A DNA stretch of 14,285 bases, from positions 1 to 14,285 of the forward strand of contig DFEN01000170.1 of NCBI GenBank assembly GCA_002368685.1, read 5' to 3'. A program made the translations under genes and the position numbers. The DNA is from Lachnospiraceae bacterium UBA3801. GTDB taxonomy: Bacteria > Bacillota > Clostridia > Lachnospirales > Lachnospiraceae. Under the pieces are notes generated by a model that was given only the letters and a program-made list of their open reading frames with translations, did no database searches and had not been told where the DNA came from. Below, in pieces: positions 1-5,796 of this stretch (within the stretch, counting starts at the first letter, position 1; every line of letters starts with the position of its first letter).

Positions 1-407
1 GTAGTTGTCTTACCCTTAGTTCCTGTGATACCTACAACACGAAGTTCCCTCGAAGGCTCTCCGTAGAACTTAGAGCTTATCATTCCCATAGCATATCTAG
101 CACTTGGAACACTAAGGATAGTAACCGTATTATTATCTATCTCTTCAAATTCACCATTTACCAACATGTCATTTTCAAGGATATTTGACAGTGCATACTC
201 ACTTTTCTCTGTCACTATAACTGCCGTTCCCTTACGAATGACCTCTGGTATAAATTCTGCTCCATCAAACTTAGCACCTGGTATAGCAAAGTACAGGCCG
301 CCGCCTGCTGCCTTTCTAGAATCATTTGTAATGTCATTTACCTCTATACTCAGATCACCGCATATTATCTCATATTCAAGACCTTCAACTAACTCTTCTA
401 AACGCAT
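1..407 (-). CDS. murE: MurE-type Mur ligase (UDP-N-acetylmuramyl-tripeptide synthetase), N-terminal part only
   Basis: This is the first 135 codons of a Mur ligase, cut off by the left window edge. The family adds the third stem-peptide residue (usually meso-diaminopimelate, or L-lysine in some Gram-positives) to UDP-MurNAc-L-Ala-D-Glu in the cytoplasm, using ATP. The protein starts MRLEELVEGLEYE, runs through an N-terminal UDP-substrate domain with NDITNDSRKA near residue 45 and YFAIPGAKFDG near residue 60, and reaches the ATP-binding loop VVGITGTKGKTTT at residues 124-135. The GTKGKTT form of the loop and the early DSR motif fit MurE better than MurC, MurD or MurF. The ATG at 407 follows an AAGGGAG ribosome binding site at 414-420. 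It lies 60 bases after rpoZ, separated by a hairpin. The amino-acid specificity cannot be judged because the C-terminal domain is missing. Confidence 0.88.
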   Translation of the reverse strand, partial: MRLEELVEGLEYEIICGDLSIEVNDITNDSRKAAGGGLYFAIPGAKFDGAEFIPEVIRKGTAVIVTEKSEYALSNILENDMLVNGEFEEIDNNTVTILSVPSARYAMGMISSKFYGEPSRELRVVGITGTKGKTT

Positions 408-430
408 ACCTTTCTCCCTTTAAATGTCAT

Positions 431-455
431 AAGGGGACGTTACCAGCGTCCCCTT
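431..455 (+). terminator. GC-rich hairpin with T-run on the plus strand, between rpoZ and murE
   Basis: A 9-bp perfect stem pairs 431-439 (AAGGGGACG) with 447-455 (CGTCCCCTT) around a 7-base loop. The T-run TTTTT (454-458) follows on the plus strand, so as a classical intrinsic terminator it would stop plus-strand transcription. All neighbouring genes are on the minus strand. Read on the minus strand it is preceded by AAAAA and followed by TTATGACA, so it is at best a weak terminator, pause site or RNA-stability element between rpoZ and murE. The hairpin is seen directly; the role is inferred. Confidence 0.5.
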
Positions 456-467
456 TTTCATTCATGA

Positions 468-704
468 TTACTCATCATCACCGACAATTTTAATTTTACC
501 TTCGTATAATTCTTCAACTGCTATCGAAAGAGGCTTCTTGCCCTCAGCGCCATCGATAAATGGCTCATCACCTGCAATTATCTGTCTAGCTCTCTTTGCT
601 GTAGCAAGAACTATTGAATAACGGCTCTGTACTACTGGCTGCTCACCTGGCTCTACGCCCTCGTTTGCAACCTCCATTAGATCACTATATGATGGATGTA
701 TCAT
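468..704 (-). CDS. rpoZ: RNA polymerase omega subunit
   Basis: This encodes a 78-residue protein of the RpoZ family, the small subunit that helps fold beta-prime and stabilises the assembled RNA polymerase core. It starts MIHPSYSDLMEV, the Firmicutes-type N-terminus. The conserved core is SRYSIVLATAKRARQII (about residues 28-44), followed by KPLSIAVEELYEGKI, the omega signature that contacts the beta-prime tail. The length is normal for a Gram-positive omega. The ATG at 704 follows a strong AAGGGAGG site (713-720). It lies downstream of gmk, separated by 87 bases that carry a small palindromic repeat, and upstream of murE. The gmk-rpoZ order is conserved across Firmicutes, which supports the call. 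Confidence 0.95.
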   Translation of the reverse strand: MIHPSYSDLMEVANEGVEPGEQPVVQSRYSIVLATAKRARQIIAGDEPFIDGAEGKKPLSIAVEELYEGKIKIVGDDE

Positions 705-726
705 TTCTTTTTCCTCCCTTGTATAA

Positions 727-755
727 GATTCTTCGAGCGAAGCTCTCAGAATGAC
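727..755. repeat. Small imperfect palindrome of the TCATTCTGAG/GAAGAATC intergenic repeat type
   Basis: Arms 728-738 (ATTCTTCGAGC) and 742-752 (GCTCTCAGAAT) pair at 9 of 11 positions around a GAA loop. Read on the minus strand it begins GTCATTCTGAGAGCTTC and ends GAAGAATC. I recall very similar short palindromes scattered between genes in many Clostridia and Bacteroidia genomes; that is from memory and not checked here. It sits in the gmk-rpoZ gap, just upstream of the rpoZ ribosome binding site, and would be transcribed in the mRNA leader of rpoZ. There is no T-run, so a terminator role is unlikely. Confidence 0.5.
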
Positions 756-791
756 ATGTTTTAATTATTTTTTCAGCAAGCTGATTTTATA

Positions 792-1412
792 TTACTTAAT
801 TCTTTCATCCAGCTGATTCTTGATACCAATCATGAAATCAGTTCTGTTTTCCTTTTTACAGGATTCGCTAACAACTATTGAATTAACTGCATCTACGCAC
901 TCTTCCAGATCATCATTGATAACTATGAATTCGTAGTTCTCCATTGATGTTGCTTCTTCAGCCGCTCTAGCCATTCTCTTAGCTATAACGTCCTTGGTCT
1001 CAGAGCCTCTGGATACGAGTCTGTTATAAAGTGTATCTATATCCTTAGTTGTTATGAAAATGAGAATAGCATTCGGATACTGTGCCTTAACATTCATAGC
1101 ACCCTGAACCTCTATCTCAAGTATCACATTCTTGCCAGCCGCTATCTCATCCTCAACGAACTTTCTAGGCGTTCCATAATAATTATCTACGTACTGTGCC
1201 CATTCAATCAGTCCATTATAATCGATAAGCGACATAAATTCATCTACTGTTTTAAAATAGTATTCTTTTCCATCTGTCTCACCTTCACGTGGCTGACGGG
1301 TTGTTGCAGATATAGAAAGGCTGTAGTCATACTTCTCAACAAGTCTTTTTATAACTGTCCCCTTGCCTGCTCCGGAAAAACCAGATACCACTATAAGTTT
1401 TCCCTTATTCAT
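792..1412 (-). CDS. gmk: Guanylate kinase
   Basis: This encodes a 206-residue cytoplasmic enzyme that phosphorylates GMP to GDP with ATP, essential for guanine nucleotide supply and for (p)ppGpp and c-di-GMP precursors. The P-loop GFSGAGKGT is at residues 11-19. The GMP-binding region SISATTRQPREGETDGKEYYF follows at about 33-53. GLIEWAQYVDNYYGTPR at about 67-83 is the family core with the tyrosine/glycine-rich GMP contacts, and the lid contains RLVSRGSETKDVIAKRM. The length matches the roughly 200-residue family. The ATG at 1412 has an AGGGGA site four bases upstream and follows the yicC stop by 14 bases, so it is read from the same transcript. Confidence 0.97.
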   Translation of the reverse strand: MNKGKLIVVSGFSGAGKGTVIKRLVEKYDYSLSISATTRQPREGETDGKEYYFKTVDEFMSLIDYNGLIEWAQYVDNYYGTPRKFVEDEIAAGKNVILEIEVQGAMNVKAQYPNAILIFITTKDIDTLYNRLVSRGSETKDVIAKRMARAAEEATSMENYEFIVINDDLEECVDAVNSIVVSESCKKENRTDFMIGIKNQLDERIK

Positions 1413-1426
1413 ATTATCCCCTATCC

Positions 1427-2326
1427 TTATTCCAGATTCTGAACCTGTTCACGTACCTTCTCGATACAGGTCTTCATATTGATACCTATATCTGTTACAG
1501 CAAGTGTATCTGACTTAGATAATGTTGTATTTGCTTCTCTGTTCATCTCCTGAACTATGAAATCCAGTCGGCGTCCGATAGAATTCGAATCCCCAGACTG
1601 CTTATCTGTCTGTGTCAGCATATCTCTTACTGCCTTTATATGACTATGAAGTCTAACGAGCTCTTCGTCTACTGCAACTCTATCTGCATAGATAGTAACC
1701 TCTTGAACGATTCGGTTTTCATCTATATTTGCAGTATCTAGAAGGTTTGCAACCTTCTCAGTAAGCTTCGCCTGATATTCTTCGATAATCTTAGGGGCCA
1801 ATTCGTCGACCTTGCAGGTAAGCTCTTCAAGCTCATCCATCTTATCGAGAAGATCCTTGGTAAGATTTGCACCTTCCTTAGCACGAGATTCCTGGAACTG
1901 AGCACCTGCTTCATCGAGAACCTTCTCGATTATCTGATACTCTTCATCCTCTACGTAGAAGTTTTCCTCAACTGTAAATACATCAGGAAATCTGGCAACA
2001 ACAGTTGGCTTATACTCTTCTTCGAGTCCAAAGTCCTTTTCAATCGCCTTGAAATGGTCCATATACTGCTGGAGTATTTCCTTATCATACTTTACCAGGT
2101 ATCCAGAGGATTTAAGACTGGTATATGTTATAAATACATCTACCTTTCCTCTTTCAACATAATTCTTGAGTCTCTTTCTGAGCTCTGGCTCAAATCTGCT
2201 GATAGATCTAGGCAGCTTGATATTTACATCACAGTACCTATGATTCACAGACTTGATCTCGATAATCACACGTCTGGCCTCGTCAGAGTATTCACTCCTG
2301 CCGAAGCCTGTCATACTGTATATCAT
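1427..2326 (-). CDS. yicC: YicC/YloC family endoribonuclease
   Basis: This encodes a 299-residue protein of the YicC family, hexameric metal-dependent endoribonucleases implicated in small-RNA and mRNA decay. The N-terminal half starts MIYSMTGFGRSE and contains EIKSVNHRYCDVNIKLPR, both strong family signatures. The C-terminal DUF1732 half has the conserved block around HIKAVRDML, GRRLDFIVQEMNREANT and the ending IEKVREQVQNLE. An in-frame TTG at 2341 would add five residues (MEVNS), but I prefer the ATG at 2326: homologues begin M-I-x-S-M-T-G-F-G-R, and GGAAG lies eight bases upstream of it. It is the first gene after a near-consensus promoter and sits 14 bases ahead of gmk, matching the yloC-gmk order of Bacillus. 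Confidence 0.93.
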   Translation of the reverse strand: MIYSMTGFGRSEYSDEARRVIIEIKSVNHRYCDVNIKLPRSISRFEPELRKRLKNYVERGKVDVFITYTSLKSSGYLVKYDKEILQQYMDHFKAIEKDFGLEEEYKPTVVARFPDVFTVEENFYVEDEEYQIIEKVLDEAGAQFQESRAKEGANLTKDLLDKMDELEELTCKVDELAPKIIEEYQAKLTEKVANLLDTANIDENRIVQEVTIYADRVAVDEELVRLHSHIKAVRDMLTQTDKQSGDSNSIGRRLDFIVQEMNREANTTLSKSDTLAVTDIGINMKTCIEKVREQVQNLE

Positions 2327-2398
2327 ACTATTCACTTCCAAAATATATTATATCTGCTCCAACTACTCCCCTCAGGATTTCTGAGCACATACATAGTT

Positions 2399-2427
2399 AT
2401 TATACTTTATTATATATATAATTTCAA
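2399..2427 (-). promoter_or_regulatory. Sigma-A promoter for yicC-gmk-rpoZ-murE
   Basis: On the minus strand a -35 box TTGAAA (2427-2422) is followed after exactly 17 bases by a perfect -10 box TATAAT (2404-2399). The spacer is AT-rich with an alternating TATATATATA run. Transcription should start near 2392, about 65 bases before the yicC ATG at 2326. The position just after the CoA-transferase stop (2465) separates the yicC housekeeping block from the rqcH cluster. Confidence 0.8.
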
Positions 2428-2442
2428 GAATCACTTAATTCG

Positions 2443-2465
2443 GCTCTAATCGGAGTATTTAGAGC
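2443..2465 (-). terminator. Possible weak terminator or hairpin at the end of the CoA-transferase gene
   Basis: A 7-bp stem pairs 2443-2449 (GCTCTAA) with 2459-2465 (TTAGAGC) around a 9-base loop. On the minus strand it overlaps the last base of the CoA-transferase stop codon and lies just upstream of the yicC promoter. The downstream sequence CGAATTAAG has no T-run, so it is not a convincing intrinsic terminator. It is the only hairpin I see at the end of the rqcH cluster. Confidence 0.25.
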
Positions 2466-3808
2466 TACCTTATCTTATTAGACCTGCGCCAGATCTTCCT
2501 ATTCTCCGCTTCCTTTATAAGCTCGTCTCTGAAATCAGGATGAGCTATAGATATCAAGTCCTCCGCTCTCTCCCAGGTCGACTTGCCCTCGAGATTTACC
2601 ACCCCGAACTCCGTCGCAATAAAATACACCTGGCTTCTAGGCGACGTTATGATATCTCCATTAAACTGAGGCGTTATGCAAGACTGATAATTGCCGTCCC
2701 TATCCTGAAATCTGGAGGACATACATATAAATGCCTTACCTCCTCGTGACGCACTGGCCCCCGTCAGAAAGTCCAGCTGTCCACCGGTACCACTTATATG
2801 CCTACCCGCGAAGCTCTCCGATGCCACCTGACCGTAGAGATCTACAGCCACGCAGCCATTTATAGAAACCATATTATCTATCTGCGCAATATTAAATGGT
2901 CTGTTAACATATTCAAGCGGAAATGCGGCTACACTCGGATTATCATCCAGCCATTCATATAAGTCTCTCGAACCAACTGCGCACCCGAAAACGCCCTTCC
3001 CTTTATCTATATTCTTGAGCTTATTAGTAAGCTTTCCGGAACGATATAGTTCCAGATATGCATCCGTACAAAGCTCTGTATGCATTCCGATATCCTTTAT
3101 ATCCGACTCCGATATAAGCGCACCCACAGCATTTGGAATGCTTCCTATTCCGAGTTGAAGAGTGGCACCATCAACGATATAAGGAATGATATGATTTGCT
3201 ATCTGCCAATCGATCTCTCTTGGTATAACCGGCAGCAGATTCTTGAAAGGCTCGTGCTCGCCCTCAACGATATAATCCACATCAGATATATGGATGCATT
3301 CATCATATCCGCCGTGAATCTTCGGCATATTGTCATTTACTTCAACTATAACGATGTCCGCCTTCTCACATATAGGACCCGCTACACCTGTATTAACCGA
3401 GAAGTTGAAGTAACCGTGCTTATCCATCGGAGTAACACTTACCATTACTACATTTACATCTATAAAGTATTCATAATAGGCTGCATTATACTGGAACACC
3501 ATTGGTATGTAGTAGCATAGCCCCCTGTCACACAGCTTCCGCTCATACGAAGAACAGTGCCAGCTATGATAAACAAAATGCTCCTGTGATTCATCGCATT
3601 CCGCAACCTCAATTGGTCCCGGTATCAGATTGCCACGAATCTTAACATCACTCAGCTCATCTCTACGCTTAGCAAGCGCTCTATCCAGAAGTACTGGCAT
3701 TCCAAGAGAACTGGTATAGTCTACCCAGTCACCACTCTTTATGACTTGGACAGCCTCCTCAGGCGTCCTTAACTTCTGCCTATATTCTCTGCTATAGTCC
3801 TTAAGCAT
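2465..3808 (-). CDS. Butyryl-CoA:acetate / 4-hydroxybutyrate-type CoA-transferase
   Basis: This encodes a 447-residue CoA-transferase of the acetyl-CoA hydrolase/transferase family, cytoplasmic, which moves CoA between an acyl-CoA and a free acid. In gut Lachnospiraceae the closest relatives release butyrate from butyryl-CoA using acetate. GDWVDY is at 26-31, the EHFVYHSWHCSSYERK block at 76-91, and VTPMDKHGYFNFS at 125-137. GMHTE at 241-245 carries the expected catalytic glutamate E245, and the C-terminal part has GTGGQLDFLTGASAS at 340-354. The length matches known butyryl-CoA transferases (about 445). It overlaps the upstream phosphodiesterase gene by 8 bases (ATGCTTAA), with a GGGGGAA site at 3813-3819, so translation is probably coupled. 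The acyl specificity cannot be fixed by eye; butyryl, 4-hydroxybutyryl or propionyl substrates remain possible, so I give no symbol (but/cat2-like). Confidence 0.8.
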   Translation of the reverse strand: MLKDYSREYRQKLRTPEEAVQVIKSGDWVDYTSSLGMPVLLDRALAKRRDELSDVKIRGNLIPGPIEVAECDESQEHFVYHSWHCSSYERKLCDRGLCYYIPMVFQYNAAYYEYFIDVNVVMVSVTPMDKHGYFNFSVNTGVAGPICEKADIVIVEVNDNMPKIHGGYDECIHISDVDYIVEGEHEPFKNLLPVIPREIDWQIANHIIPYIVDGATLQLGIGSIPNAVGALISESDIKDIGMHTELCTDAYLELYRSGKLTNKLKNIDKGKGVFGCAVGSRDLYEWLDDNPSVAAFPLEYVNRPFNIAQIDNMVSINGCVAVDLYGQVASESFAGRHISGTGGQLDFLTGASASRGGKAFICMSSRFQDRDGNYQSCITPQFNGDIITSPRSQVYFIATEFGVVNLEGKSTWERAEDLISIAHPDFRDELIKEAENRKIWRRSNKIR

Positions 3809-5786
3809 CCTCTTCCCCCAGAATATCCTTAATGAAACTTTCCTTGGTCACAGGTCTTGAGAAATAGAAGCCCTGCTGATAATCAACTCCCAGCGTCTCC
3901 AGAAGCTTCTCCTGACTCTCCGTCTCAACACCTTCGACTACTATCTTCTTCTTCATCTGCTTAATCATATTTATGCTATTAGTTAGAATAGTCATTCCGA
4001 GATCAGAAGCCTCCGCACCCCAGAGAATTGACTTATCTATCTTGATAACATCGAAATCCAGTGAAAAAATCGATTGCATATTTGAGTAACCAGTACCATA
4101 GTCATCCATGGCAAACTGATATCCACTACTCTTAAGCTCAGTTATTATCTCACCCAGCTTTTTGTAGTCGTCGGCACCAACCGACTCTGTTATCTCAAAT
4201 GTTATAAGATGTTTATCTATATCATATTCATCAACTATCTTATTGATTCTGCCGACGAAGCCCTTCTGTACACATTGAATAATAGAAAGATTCACGTTTA
4301 GCGAGTGCATTTCATGCTTCTCCGGAAGTCCACTCTTTATGAACTCGCAAACCTTTCTGAGAACCATGTTGTCTACATCATCGATTAGACCCATCTGCTC
4401 AATAACAGGGATAAATTCATCCGGATATAGATTTCCCAGATTATCATCAAAGAGTCTAAGCAACGCTTCAGCTCCATATAGCTTCTTTGAGCCCAATTCA
4501 TAAACCGGCTGATAATAAACCTCGAATTTCTCTTTCTCGATACCTTGAAGTATAGCATTTTCAACCTCTGTTCTTCTAAGCAAATAATTAAGATCCTCGC
4601 CATGCAGCACATTCTTATCGAGGTTCTTAGGAACAGGACTATCTATAAAGAAGTTCACTTCATCCACTGTTCTGAAATCATCTGGAATGATTGCTTTCAG
4701 TATCTTCACATTAAGGCTAAATACATTATTACCAACAGTCCAGGTACCTTTAAACCTGTCGAGTATATCTTCTATCAGTTCATCGCTGTTAATAGGTGGA
4801 TCATACTTTTCAAAGAGCTTGCTGGCCCATTTATTTCTCTCTTCCTCTGTATAGTCCTGCATCATAATTATATACTGACTGGGATCTATAGAGTAGATAT
4901 AGTACCTCTGAATCTTAGTTTTAAGGAACTCTGTTATCTCGTCTGTGAGGACATTTATATTCTTAAGTCCGAGGCTTCTAAGAGTCGTCCCGATTTCGGA
5001 TATTCGAATACTTATTATTACTGTCCTTTCATTAGTATTTATTCTGTTATCCAGATCTACGCTTAGTCCAACTCGGTTATAAACGCCCATCTCTATAAAC
5101 ATTCTGTCATCTTCATTTTCGAGGGATGACATGATTCCAAGCATTCCAAGCGCCTCAGCAAAAAGCTCCGCCCTGATATCCTTATATACCAGCTGAATGA
5201 GAATACCGGTAAAAACAAGTCCAAGAAATCCTATAAGCGATAGCCTATTTCGAAATGTTATCGCATTCCAATAATGGAAAATGTTATACACCGCGATACC
5301 AATATAGATAACTGCAAGTGCATAGATTATATACTCGCCCCAATTTCTCTCAAACTCACCCTGAGGTCCATGATCATATATAAGGTTCGTAAATGGATTA
5401 GTTGTTATTATTATCTCCAGAATAAAAAGCGGAATAATAAAGAGAAGTGCATGCCAATTCTTCCTACGTCTGAGTGAGCCCGTAAGGCTGGCCACATAGA
5501 ACAGGAATACGGCAGGTATAAGTGAATGTGTCATGAAATAGAACAGATGACAGAAATCATCTATTACGATGAAATGTTCTTTTTCCAGAAGACCTGGTTT
5601 TATAAATTCATTTATGGTTTCTGTAAGGGAATTCACTATGATGATAAGTACCATCAGAATAAAGCCCAGATTCTGAACCTTGTCAGTTCTCTTCTGAACT
5701 ATAGTCTGCATTAAGATTGCAAGCGACACCATAAATGCCACAATATATAATGCCAGATGAAATTCGTCTGCAATGATATGATGCAT
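3801..5786 (-). CDS. Membrane-anchored EAL-domain c-di-GMP phosphodiesterase with degenerate GGDEF domain
   Basis: This encodes a 661-residue signalling protein. The N-terminal 220 residues hold about seven hydrophobic segments (near 9-29, 39-57, 78-100, 111-128, 153-170, 183-200 and 205-221), a likely 7TM sensor. Residues about 228-385 resemble a GGDEF domain (GVYNRVGL in place of LTGLYNR), but the metal-binding aspartate and the GGDEF signature are gone (DPSQY at about 301-305), so cyclase activity is unlikely. The C-terminal EAL domain (about 410-655) looks active: E440-A441-L442, N499, E531, D561-D562, K582, E618 and Q638 are all present. It should hydrolyse c-di-GMP to pGpG at the inner face of the membrane. 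The ATG at 5786 follows AAGGGGAA at 5791-5798, which overlaps the rqcH stop, and its 3' end overlaps the CoA-transferase start. The sensed ligand is unknown. Confidence 0.9.
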   Translation of the reverse strand: MHHIIADEFHLALYIVAFMVSLAILMQTIVQKRTDKVQNLGFILMVLIIIVNSLTETINEFIKPGLLEKEHFIVIDDFCHLFYFMTHSLIPAVFLFYVASLTGSLRRRKNWHALLFIIPLFILEIIITTNPFTNLIYDHGPQGEFERNWGEYIIYALAVIYIGIAVYNIFHYWNAITFRNRLSLIGFLGLVFTGILIQLVYKDIRAELFAEALGMLGIMSSLENEDDRMFIEMGVYNRVGLSVDLDNRINTNERTVIISIRISEIGTTLRSLGLKNINVLTDEITEFLKTKIQRYYIYSIDPSQYIIMMQDYTEEERNKWASKLFEKYDPPINSDELIEDILDRFKGTWTVGNNVFSLNVKILKAIIPDDFRTVDEVNFFIDSPVPKNLDKNVLHGEDLNYLLRRTEVENAILQGIEKEKFEVYYQPVYELGSKKLYGAEALLRLFDDNLGNLYPDEFIPVIEQMGLIDDVDNMVLRKVCEFIKSGLPEKHEMHSLNVNLSIIQCVQKGFVGRINKIVDEYDIDKHLITFEITESVGADDYKKLGEIITELKSSGYQFAMDDYGTGYSNMQSIFSLDFDVIKIDKSILWGAEASDLGMTILTNSINMIKQMKKKIVVEGVETESQEKLLETLGVDYQQGFYFSRPVTKESFIKDILGEEDA

Positions 5787-5796
5787 ACTATTCCCC

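Noticed and set aside
773..784. Hairpin TCAGC-AA-GCTGA after gmk as a terminator
   Set aside because: The stem is only five pairs with a two-base loop and has no T-run on the gene strand; rpoZ downstream is normally co-transcribed with gmk.
2327..2341. TTG start for yicC adding MEVNS
   Set aside because: Homologues begin at MI-x-SMTGFGR, and the GGAAG ribosome binding site lies within this extension.
3080..3520. Plus-strand open frame of 146 codons
   Set aside because: It lies wholly inside the CoA-transferase gene on the other strand, has no ribosome binding site, and its product has no recognisable domain. It is a shadow frame.
4545..5066. Plus-strand open frame of 173 codons
   Set aside because: It lies antisense inside the well-supported EAL gene, with a composition typical of reverse reading of AT-rich coding sequence and no ribosome binding site.
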